The notes beneath the pieces were generated by a model. That model was not told the origin of the DNA. It did no database searches and saw only the letters and a list, made by a program, of their open reading frames with translations. Shown piece by piece: positions 1-6,280 of a DNA stretch of 9,079 nt. The DNA comes from Pseudomonadota bacterium (GTDB taxonomy: Bacteria > Bdellovibrionota > Bacteriovoracia > Bacteriovoracales > Bacteriovoracaceae): assembly GCA_023432655.1 (NCBI GenBank), contig JAEYUK010000359.1:1-9079 (forward strand), in the 5' to 3' direction. Within the stretch, counting starts at the first letter, position 1, and each line of letters begins with the position of its first letter. The position numbers and the translations under genes were made by a program.

Positions 1-1
1 G

Positions 2-613
2 ATTAAGACCGCTCTGATCGTCTCCGGCGAGAACGCAGGACCTTTGATCGATCAAACCCTAAAGCACTTAATGAATGATCCCCAAATGGATCGCAAAAAG
101 ATTAAGCCTTTTATGGCCTCCTTAACCATTGGCTCAGCGGCCGTGGCAGTCCTATTAACTCACGCCAGTCTCTCACCAGATAAGCCTAAAATCTTAGGAG
201 GGTCCACTCTCACAGATTCAAGTTCGGTGGAGTTATGCCAGGGCGACGGTTCAACCGAAGGGCTCATGATGGAAACTGATTCAGAGGCCCTCTTAAAGGC
301 CGGAGTCAAGCTTGCTCAAGAAAACTGGATAAAAGCTCTGGGTGTTCTTGGTTGGTCCAATCAGGATGTCGATAAGATTATTCCTCACCAAGTCGGAAGC
401 GCTCACAGATTTGCGATGCTCACAGAGCTAGGTCTTCCGACTGACCGTGATTTTCAAACTTTTGAGCAGTTCGGTAATACCGGGTCAGCGGCCTTGCCTC
501 TGACTTTAATGAAGGCCAGTGAAGCGGGCTTTTTTAAACCTCAGGATAAAATCGCTCTCTTAGGAATTGGTAGTGGTCTTACCAGCACAATGCTTGGAAT
601 GGAGTGGGCATGA
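2..613 (+). CDS. oleA: OleA, head-to-head acyl-CoA condensing thiolase-fold enzyme (5'-truncated)
   Basis: This is the C-terminal 203 residues of a KASIII-like thiolase-fold enzyme. The frame is open to the left window edge, so the TTG at 44 is an internal Leu codon and not a start. OleA joins two long-chain acyl-CoAs by non-decarboxylative Claisen condensation to a 2-alkyl-3-ketoacid, the first step of long-chain olefin synthesis in the cytoplasm. Visible family features are the catalytic His in IIPHQVGSAH (codon 386-388), the catalytic Asn in FGNTGSAALP (codon 476-478), and the C-terminal glycine-rich ALLGIGSGL. The nucleophilic Cys should lie just upstream of the window. The family is about 340 residues, so roughly 135 are missing. 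From recall, the match to Xanthomonas-type OleA is closer than to FabH, for example in the motif around GIGSGL. The oleB and oleC genes directly downstream support the call. The stop codon overlaps the oleB start. Confidence 0.9.
   Translation: MKTALIVSGENAGPLIDQTLKHLMNDPQMDRKKIKPFMASLTIGSAAVAVLLTHASLSPDKPKILGGSTLTDSSSVELCQGDGSTEGLMMETDSEALLKAGVKLAQENWIKALGVLGWSNQDVDKIIPHQVGSAHRFAMLTELGLPTDRDFQTFEQFGNTGSAALPLTLMKASEAGFFKPQDKIALLGIGSGLTSTMLGMEWA
601..604 (+). promoter_or_regulatory. Shine-Dalgarno site that sets the oleB start
   Basis: GGAG inside the last codons of oleA lies 5 nt before the ATG at 610. This favours ATG 610 over the in-frame GTG at 604, which is itself part of the GGAG. The ATG overlaps the oleA stop as ATGA, so ribosomes finishing oleA can restart on oleB. 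Confidence 0.6.
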
Positions 614-1488
614 TACAACTTAGAAAAAAAATGAAAGATCTCGGTCTTGAAGCGGCCTACCCTTTTCGCTCTCACTTTCTTAATCTCGATGGAAATAATC
701 TTCATTATGTAGATGAGGGACAAGGGCAACCCATTCTCATGCTCCATGGGAATCCGACCTGGTCTTTTTATTACCGAAACCTGATTAAAAGCTTCTCTCC
801 TAAATTTAGAACGGTCGTTCCTGATCACATTGGATGCGGCCTTTCTGATAAACCTCAGGACTATGATTATTCACTAGAGACTCATATTCAAAATACCTAC
901 AAGCTTATTAAGTTTTTGGATCTAAAAGAGATTATTCTCGTGGTCCATGACTGGGGCGGAGCGATTGGGATGGGACTTGTGACCCGATATCCAGAACTCT
1001 TCTCTCGGATTGTTATTCTCAATACGGCCGCCTACCCAAGTGAACATATCCCGCAAAGAATTAACCTTCTTCGTCAGGGTAAAATGGGTGAATGGTTAAC
1101 CCGAAGGCTTAATCTCTTTGCCTGGCCTGCCACTTTCATGACCACTCATAAACCACTCCCGAGACTTATTAAAGAAGGTTATCTCCTTCCTTATAATTCA
1201 TGGGAGAGTCGGGTCGCAGTAGCGCGTTTTGTGCAAGATATTCCGATGGAAAGAGACCATAAGACGTTTAAAACCTTAAGTGAGATTGAAAGAAAACTTC
1301 CAGGTCTTAAGCATCCTAAACTCATTCTTTGGGGTGGAAAAGATTTTTGCTTTAACCGGCACTTCTTTGAGAAATGGCTTGAGATTTATCCAGAGGCTTC
1401 TGCCCACTGGTACTCTAAGGCCGGGCACTATGTATTGGAAGACGCTTTAGAAGATGTCTCCTTGAAAATTTGGGAATTCATTAAATGA
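610..1488 (+). CDS. oleB: OleB, cis-beta-lactone decarboxylase (alpha/beta-hydrolase, haloalkane-dehalogenase-like)
   Basis: The protein has 292 residues from ATG 610. It is an alpha/beta-hydrolase of the haloalkane-dehalogenase type. In the olefin pathway OleB converts the cis-2,3-dialkyl-beta-lactone made by OleC into a cis-olefin plus CO2. Visible features are the oxyanion/halide-site-like HGNPTW at residues 46-51, the nucleophile Asp114 in HDWGG, a likely acid Asp245 in WGGKDF, and His273 in AGHYV. An Asp nucleophile in place of Ser is what separates this family from ordinary esterases. There is no signal peptide. OleB is fused to OleC in some actinobacteria but is a separate protein here. 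It overlaps oleA by 4 nt and oleC by 4 nt (both ATGA). Taken alone it could be called a haloalkane dehalogenase; the position between oleA and oleC makes OleB much more likely. Confidence 0.92.
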   Translation: MIQLRKKMKDLGLEAAYPFRSHFLNLDGNNLHYVDEGQGQPILMLHGNPTWSFYYRNLIKSFSPKFRTVVPDHIGCGLSDKPQDYDYSLETHIQNTYKLIKFLDLKEIILVVHDWGGAIGMGLVTRYPELFSRIVILNTAAYPSEHIPQRINLLRQGKMGEWLTRRLNLFAWPATFMTTHKPLPRLIKEGYLLPYNSWESRVAVARFVQDIPMERDHKTFKTLSEIERKLPGLKHPKLILWGGKDFCFNRHFFEKWLEIYPEASAHWYSKAGHYVLEDALEDVSLKIWEFIK

Positions 1489-3083
1489 ACATTGCCTATC
1501 GGATTAGAGAGATGGCCTCAAGGTTCCCTGACAAAAAATCAGTGGTGCTGGCCCGGGACAATAGTTTTTACACTTACCGGGAATTTGAAGATCGTTCTAA
1601 TCAAATGGCCAATAAACTCATCTCTTTAGGAATTACTCCAGGGATGAGGACTCTTCTTTTTGTAAAACCCTGTCTGGATTTTTCTGTTATAACTTTCGCC
1701 CTGTTTAAAGTGGGAGCGGTGCCGGTTCTGATTGATCCGGGGATGGGGTTAAAAAATCTTTTAAAGTCAGTCAAACAGGTAAAACCTGAGGCGATGGTTT
1801 CCATTGGCATGGTTCATTGGTTACGTCGAATGAAGAGAGAATCTTTTACGACTGTGAAAGTTAAAGTATCCCTCTCAAGAGTTGGAGGGAAGACTGGTTA
1901 TCTTTATAAGAATTTAGAGAGCGAGAAAAAAGTTTTTGAACCCCACGCCGTACTTTCCAGTGATCCTTCGGCAATCCTTTTCACTTCTGGCGGAACCGGA
2001 ATTCCTAAGGGTGTTCTCTATACCCACGGAATTCTAAATGCCCAAACGGATGCCTTAAAAAATATGTTCTCTCTGGATGAAACCCAGACTGATCTTCCAG
2101 GTTTTCCGCTCTTTGCCCTCTTTACTCTCGCGATGGGGATGACTTCTGTTATCCCGGAGATGGATCCCACGAAACCTGCTTCTTGCGATCCAGAAAAAAT
2201 TGTAAAGAATATTCTTTCAAACAACATTACTTTCGCTGCTGGCTCTCCGGCGATTTGGGAGAGAGTGGGGAAGTATTGCCTTTCAAAGGGAATTAAACTT
2301 CCTTCGATTAAGCAAGTCGTGATGTTTGGCGCTCCTGTGAGGCTAGAGATCCATGAGATGTTCAAAAATATTTTGGAGAAGGGTGATACCTTCACTCCTT
2401 ACGGGGCGACTGAATGCTTACCGGTGAGTCTTATTTCCGGTTCGGAAATTCTCACAAAGCATAAAGAGAAAATGCTTCACGGGTATGGTACTTGTATTGG
2501 GCTTCCGGTTCCAGATACCACCATCAAAATCATAAAAACTTCGGATATTCCTGAAGCCACTCTTAATGAAGTGGCCCCGGGAGAAGTCGGAGAGATTGTG
2601 GTTCAAGGGCCACAAGTGACGAGAGGCTATTTTGAAATGCCTGCCGAAGATCAGAAGGCGAAAATTATCGTTGATGGAAAAATTTGGCACCGAATGGGCG
2701 ATCTTGGCCGTATTGATCATGAGGGGAATCTTTGGTTTTTAGGACGAAAAGTTCATCGAGTGGAAACTGATGAGGCCACTTATTACTCCATTCAAATGGA
2801 GGCGATTTTCAATCGACATCCAGAAGTAAAACGCTCTGCCTTAGTTAAGCTCGTTGTTGATGGTAAGGTTGTTCCTGGAATGGTTATTGAACGCCATCAT
2901 GGACCCCATCAGTTAACCGAGGGGTTTAGAAAAGAACTCGAAGCCTTAAAGGTCCAGGAACCTTTCACTTCTGTCATTAACCATTTCTTTGTTCATCCCG
3001 AGTTCCCCGTCGATGTGCGACACAATATTAAAATTGACCGCGTTAAGTTGGGCGAGTGGGCCCAGAAGGTCTTGCGCGCTTAG
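1485..3083 (+). CDS. oleC: OleC, ATP-dependent beta-lactone synthetase (ANL superfamily)
   Basis: This is a full-length AMP-binding (ANL) enzyme of 532 residues. OleC adenylates the 2-alkyl-3-hydroxyacid made by OleD and closes it to a cis-beta-lactone, the substrate of OleB. Visible core motifs are the phosphate loop at 164-176 (FTSGGTGIPKG), the YGATE motif at 306-310, the MGDLG motif with the nucleotide-ribose Asp at 404-408, the hinge GRK at 420-422, and the C-terminal VDVRHNIKIDR at 509-519 with a candidate catalytic Lys. The RHN-K-I form of that tail is, as I recall, characteristic of OleC and differs from ordinary acyl-CoA ligases. The phosphate loop reads SGGTG where the usual consensus is SGSTG. 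ATG 1485 overlaps the oleB stop as ATGA; GGGA at 1472-1475 is a weak ribosome-binding site, so coupling is likely. A fatty acyl-CoA ligase is the alternative, disfavoured by context. Confidence 0.92.
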   Translation: MNIAYRIREMASRFPDKKSVVLARDNSFYTYREFEDRSNQMANKLISLGITPGMRTLLFVKPCLDFSVITFALFKVGAVPVLIDPGMGLKNLLKSVKQVKPEAMVSIGMVHWLRRMKRESFTTVKVKVSLSRVGGKTGYLYKNLESEKKVFEPHAVLSSDPSAILFTSGGTGIPKGVLYTHGILNAQTDALKNMFSLDETQTDLPGFPLFALFTLAMGMTSVIPEMDPTKPASCDPEKIVKNILSNNITFAAGSPAIWERVGKYCLSKGIKLPSIKQVVMFGAPVRLEIHEMFKNILEKGDTFTPYGATECLPVSLISGSEILTKHKEKMLHGYGTCIGLPVPDTTIKIIKTSDIPEATLNEVAPGEVGEIVVQGPQVTRGYFEMPAEDQKAKIIVDGKIWHRMGDLGRIDHEGNLWFLGRKVHRVETDEATYYSIQMEAIFNRHPEVKRSALVKLVVDGKVVPGMVIERHHGPHQLTEGFRKELEALKVQEPFTSVINHFFVHPEFPVDVRHNIKIDRVKLGEWAQKVLRA

Positions 3084-3117
3084 AAATAAATCGCCAAGAT
3101 AATAACTGGAGTTAGAT

Positions 3118-4185
3118 ATGGGTCCTAGTAAGGTTATAAAAATTCTTTATGTTGTCCTTATCGTTTTAGCAGGGCTTTTTCTTGTTTCCCCATTTTTCAT
3201 TCCGATTATTTTTGGCGCGACTTTATCCATGGCCTTGTTTCCGCTCCTCTTAAAACTTGAAAGATTAGGCCTTCCTCGCAAGTGGGCCGCGATGGTCATC
3301 ACAACGATTTTTACCTTTATTATTTCTATTCCTCTTTTCTTCTTTGCCATCAAAGGAACGCTTGCAGTAACTCATCATTTAGAGAAATTTTCTCAAAATG
3401 ATCGTTACCAAAGTCATGGTGTACAGGAAATGGTGGTGGATCTTCGTGAAACAGTGGTGATCATGCTCCAGAAATTTTCTTCTAAGTATGAGTTCTTAGA
3501 TTTTTTGGATGAAAATAAAATCAATCAATACCTTGGCACCTTGAATGATTTCTTGCTCAAATTTTTCCGGCGGACGGCCAGCAGCGTTCCTCAGTTATTT
3601 TTGATTTTGCTCGTTATGCTTTTGTGTCTTTATATCTGTTTAAAGTACGCTGATCCCATTCGAAGCTTTTTGAAAGAGATCACTGGTTTTAATGAAGAGA
3701 AAATGGAAACCCTTTCACGCTTGTACATCAGGGCTTCCCGGCAGGTTTATCTCTCCAATATCATCACTGGTGGGGTTCAGTCCCTTATGGTGGCAACAGG
3801 GGTCGCCCTTCTTAAGCAGGGCGATTTTTTCATCGTCTTCTTTGTGACTTTAATTCTTTCTTTTATTCCCGTGATTGGGGCCGCACCAGTGGCCTTTATA
3901 TTCGGGATACTGGCCTTCTTTAAAGACAATACTTCTGCTGCCATCATTCTAGCTGTTCTATGTACAGTGACTGGTCTTGTGGATAATATTTTAAGACCCT
4001 GGCTCGCAAGTTTCGGGGAAAGTAGAATCCCTCCCGGTGTGGCCTTTATTTGTGTTATTGGAGGAGCACTTTTACTTGGGTTCCCCGGACTCTTTATCGG
4101 ATTACTTCTAGGTTCTTACGCTTACGATACTTTGCCTATCTTCTGGCAGGACTTAAAATCCAAGAAAGATTCTGATCTCTCTTAA
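3118..4185 (+). CDS. AI-2E/PerM-family integral membrane transporter
   Basis: This is a 355-residue polytopic membrane protein of the AI-2E transporter (PerM, TqsA, YhhT) family. Hydrophobic segments lie at about 8-23, 24-45, 57-82, 158-176, 212-232, 236-268, 272-288 and 307-335, with a soluble region at about 85-155 as is usual in the family. Family motifs visible are SFIPVIGAAP at 248-257, VDNILRPWL at 288-296 and the glycine-rich last helix GFPGLFIGLLLG. Substrates in the family are poorly defined: autoinducer-2 export, ion antiport and permease roles have been proposed, so none is assigned here. It starts 34 nt after oleC with a good GGAG (3108-3111) 6 nt before the ATG and is probably cotranscribed with oleABC. 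Its 3' end overlaps the opposing hydrolase gene by 33 bp. A link to hydrocarbon handling is possible only by position. Confidence 0.85.
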   Translation: MGPSKVIKILYVVLIVLAGLFLVSPFFIPIIFGATLSMALFPLLLKLERLGLPRKWAAMVITTIFTFIISIPLFFFAIKGTLAVTHHLEKFSQNDRYQSHGVQEMVVDLRETVVIMLQKFSSKYEFLDFLDENKINQYLGTLNDFLLKFFRRTASSVPQLFLILLVMLLCLYICLKYADPIRSFLKEITGFNEEKMETLSRLYIRASRQVYLSNIITGGVQSLMVATGVALLKQGDFFIVFFVTLILSFIPVIGAAPVAFIFGILAFFKDNTSAAIILAVLCTVTGLVDNILRPWLASFGESRIPPGVAFICVIGGALLLGFPGLFIGLLLGSYAYDTLPIFWQDLKSKKDSDLS

Positions 4186-5145
4186 GGATTCATCCCGAAT
4201 AGAATCTTTCTCTTGAAGTATCTCATGGAAGCTCTCAGGGTAAGTGATGAGTTCACAGTTTCCTCTCATGCAAAAACTGTTCTGACGATTGGGTTTTACC
4301 ACCAGGTCTTTTCCTGCCTGAAAGAGGAGAATTGGGGTCTTAATTTTTGGAGCAAGAGAAGTGATACTCTTAGTCGCCTTTAGACTTTGATTCACCCACC
4401 GTGCGGTTGGCCCCCCTAAAGTGAGATACGGATAACTAGTGAAGAGAAATTTATTGGCCTCAAACCGCACAAGACTTTGAGTGACGTCATTTTTTTCAAA
4501 AGTATCTTCTTCAGGAATATAGGGACCGCGGTCAGGAGCGTATTTACTCCCTTGCTTAGTTAAGACCAGAAATTCTGAGAACACTCGGGCCACAGCTTCT
4601 GTGTAGGGGGCCGTATCCAGTTCTAACATCGGTGCCGAGAGAACCGCCTTCGTAAAATACTCAGGGTGCTTCCCCATAAAATGAATCGCAATAGCTCCTC
4701 CCATAGAGTGGGCAATAAGATAGGTCTCCTGCTTGGAATGTGGGGTGACTATTTCATTAATAAACTGGGTAAAATCACGAACGTAATCACTAAAGTAAAT
4801 GACATGACCTTTATGAGGATCTTTTAACTGGCGCTCTGATTCTCCTTGCCCCTGATGATCCAGAATAAAGATATTAAAACCACTGTCTTTTAAGTCATAA
4901 ATAAGCTCAGCATACTTTATGGCGGGCTCTGTTCTTCCAGGAGAGATGACAAGATTTTTTTGGTGATGGGCTTCGACGTTATAGTAGTACCGAAGTTTCA
5001 TTCCCTGGGCATTCGTAAGATGACCTTTAGAGAAACTCCTAAAGTAAGGGAGTGCTTCCGATAACCAGACTTTCTTGAAATCCTTCTCAGGAATGGCCCA
5101 GGCGGAAGTTGTCAGAAGTACCAATGCTAAAAAAAAGTGTCTCAT
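4153..5145 (-). CDS. PldB-like exported alpha/beta-hydrolase (lysophospholipase family)
   Basis: The protein has 330 residues and opens with a Sec-type signal peptide: Arg2, a hydrophobic stretch at about 4-14, and likely cleavage after SAWA (residues 14-17). There is no lipobox Cys, so the mature protein is probably periplasmic or secreted. The rest is a serine alpha/beta-hydrolase of the lysophospholipase L2/monoglyceride lipase type. It has an LDHQGQGES segment at 95-103, nucleophile Ser147 in AHSMGG, likely acid Asp280 in QAGKD and His307 in ESFHE. Cys292 and Cys297 could form a disulfide outside the cytoplasm. The likely reaction is hydrolysis of a lysophospholipid or monoacylglycerol; the substrate cannot be read from sequence. 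GAGG (5157-5154) lies 8 nt before the ATG. It is divergent from oleD and convergent with the membrane-protein gene. E. coli PldB is similar in length. Confidence 0.82.
   Translation of the reverse strand: MRHFFLALVLLTTSAWAIPEKDFKKVWLSEALPYFRSFSKGHLTNAQGMKLRYYYNVEAHHQKNLVISPGRTEPAIKYAELIYDLKDSGFNIFILDHQGQGESERQLKDPHKGHVIYFSDYVRDFTQFINEIVTPHSKQETYLIAHSMGGAIAIHFMGKHPEYFTKAVLSAPMLELDTAPYTEAVARVFSEFLVLTKQGSKYAPDRGPYIPEEDTFEKNDVTQSLVRFEANKFLFTSYPYLTLGGPTARWVNQSLKATKSITSLAPKIKTPILLFQAGKDLVVKPNRQNSFCMRGNCELITYPESFHEILQEKDSIRDESLREIRIFLGF
4163..4211. terminator. Candidate bidirectional terminator: 11-bp perfect inverted repeat at a convergent junction
   Basis: AGAAAGATTCT at 4163-4173 and its exact reverse complement AGAATCTTTCT at 4201-4211 flank a 27-nt loop. 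The loop holds both the stop codon of the membrane-protein gene (4183-4185) and a smaller nested repeat, ATTC/GAAT (4188-4191/4197-4200). It lies where the membrane-protein gene and the pldB-like gene meet tail to tail and overlap. There is no clean run of T, the stem is AT-rich and the loop is long, so it is not a textbook intrinsic terminator. The left arm is coding on both strands, and the right arm lies within the last part of the hydrolase gene. Confidence 0.35.
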
Positions 5146-5196
5146 TTTTTTATCCTCTTCTTAAACGCTAAGGGCCTTGGGGTCCTCTCGTCAATG

Positions 5197-5225
5197 TAGA
5201 CGAAGAAGATGTGAGGTTTTATTAT
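5197..5225 (+). promoter_or_regulatory. Candidate sigma-70-type promoter for oleD
   Basis: TAGACG (5197-5202; 4 of 6 match to TTGACA), a 17-nt spacer, then TATTAT (5220-5225; 5 of 6 match to TATAAT). Transcription would start at about 5232, the A of the oleD ATG, giving a leaderless mRNA. Just upstream a short inverted repeat, TCGTC/GACGA (5188-5192/5199-5203, 6-nt loop), overlaps the -35 element and could be an operator or chance. The assignment rests on consensus matching by eye only. Confidence 0.3.
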
Positions 5226-5248
5226 AAATCTATGAAAATTCTTGTAAC
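5221..5248 (-). promoter_or_regulatory. Candidate sigma-70-type promoter for the pldB-like gene
   Basis: On the minus strand, GTTACA (5248-5243; 4 of 6), a 16-nt spacer and a perfect TATAAT (5226-5221). Transcription would start near 5214, leaving a leader of about 69 nt before the hydrolase ATG. The -10 overlaps the opposing candidate -10 of oleD, and the -35 lies inside the first codons of oleD. Confidence 0.35.
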
Positions 5249-6236
5249 AGGCGGCGGTGGGTTCCTAGGATCCTACATCATTAAGGAACTTCTTAAAAAC
5301 CCCACATATATTGTGACTAATTTTTCGCGTCACAGTTACCCAGTGTTAGAAGAGATGGGTGTTCCTACCATCAAAGGGGATCTCCGAAGGCCTGAGGACG
5401 TAAAGCGCGCCCTTAGTCAGGGATTTGATGCTGTCTTTCACGTGGCGGCCCTGGCCGGGGTGTGGGGGCGTCGAGAGGATTTTTACAGTATTAATTTTGA
5501 GGGAACTAAGAACCTTTTAGAAGAGGCGAAGCTTCAAGGTGTAAAGAAATTTATCTACACCTCAACCCCATCCGTGGTTTTCGGTAAGGGGGACTTAATG
5601 GGAGCGGATGAGACGACTCCTTACGCTTCCGAGCATCTCACCCATTACGCTGAAACAAAAACCCTGGCGGAAAAACTTGTTTTAGAGATGAATGATAGTG
5701 AGTCTTTTATGACTTGTGCTCTAAGACCTCACCTCATCTGGGGCCCAGGAGATCCACATCTTTTTCCTCGCGTGATCCAGAGAGGTAAAGAAGGGAAACT
5801 TAAAATCGTAGGCGACGGCGAGAACCTGGTTGATATTATTTATGTTGAGAATGCGGCCCTGGGCCATGTCCAGGCCTTTGAACATTTAAAACCAGGATCC
5901 GCAGTATGTGGCCAGGCTTACTTCTTAGGTCAAGAGCGTCCCGTGAAGCTTTGGGATTTTATCAATCAAATTTTAAGTTTCATGAAAATTGAACCGGTGA
6001 TGAATGCCATTGATGTTCAGACGGCCTATAAGATCGGCTGGATTTTAGAGAAGGCCTTTAAGCTACTGGGGATTCAGAAACCTGAGCCACCAATGACTCG
6101 CTTTGTGGCATTGAATCTTGGGAAGTCTCATTACTTTTCCCATGAGAAGGCGAAGAGGGATTTTGGTTACTTTCCAAAGGTTAGTATTGAAGAAGGGCTT
6201 AAAAGGACTTTTGCTTACCGGGATAATCTTAAGTAA
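5232..6236 (+). CDS. oleD: OleD, NADPH-dependent 2-alkyl-3-ketoacid reductase (extended SDR)
   Basis: From ATG 5232 the protein has 334 residues. It is an extended short-chain dehydrogenase in the 3-beta-hydroxysteroid dehydrogenase/epimerase group. OleD reduces the OleA product to the 2-alkyl-3-hydroxyacid that OleC uses. Visible features are the N-terminal nucleotide-binding TGGGGFLG (6-13), Arg33 placed to favour NADPH, the TSTPS region (110-114), and catalytic Tyr139-x3-Lys143 in HYAETK. The stretch LRPHLIWGPGDPHLFPR (165-180 region) followed by VGDGENLVDIIYV is typical of OleD as I recall it. An in-frame GTG at 5211 would add seven residues (MRFYYKS). ATG is preferred because the Rossmann strand normally starts at the N-terminus, though its only nearby purine-rich site, GAGG at 5213-5216, is 15 nt away. 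It sits apart from oleABC, beyond a membrane-protein gene and an opposing hydrolase gene. Confidence 0.9.
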   Translation: MKILVTGGGGFLGSYIIKELLKNPTYIVTNFSRHSYPVLEEMGVPTIKGDLRRPEDVKRALSQGFDAVFHVAALAGVWGRREDFYSINFEGTKNLLEEAKLQGVKKFIYTSTPSVVFGKGDLMGADETTPYASEHLTHYAETKTLAEKLVLEMNDSESFMTCALRPHLIWGPGDPHLFPRVIQRGKEGKLKIVGDGENLVDIIYVENAALGHVQAFEHLKPGSAVCGQAYFLGQERPVKLWDFINQILSFMKIEPVMNAIDVQTAYKIGWILEKAFKLLGIQKPEPPMTRFVALNLGKSHYFSHEKAKRDFGYFPKVSIEEGLKRTFAYRDNLK

Positions 6237-6280
6237 ACACACAGGAAATTTACCGGTTCCGCTGTGGAAGCAATAGCGCG

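Noticed and set aside
44..613. Reading oleA as a 189-residue gene starting at TTG 44
   Set aside because: The frame is open to base 2 and the upstream residues (KTALIVSGENAGP) continue the OleA fold, so it is a truncated gene, not a short one.
541..828. Open frame of 95 codons on the minus strand across the oleA/oleB junction
   Set aside because: It is antisense to two well-supported genes, and its translation shows no family motif.
610..1488. Haloalkane dehalogenase for degradation of halogenated compounds
   Set aside because: The motifs fit that fold, but the overlap with oleA and oleC identifies it as OleB, a beta-lactone decarboxylase.
2018..2720. Two open frames of 125 and 100 codons on the minus strand within oleC
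   Set aside because: Antisense shadows of a gene with intact ANL motifs; no recognisable domain or ribosome-binding context.
6257..6269. TTCC/GGAA hairpin in the oleD-FabI-like convergent gap as a terminator
   Set aside because: Only four base pairs and no T-run on either strand.
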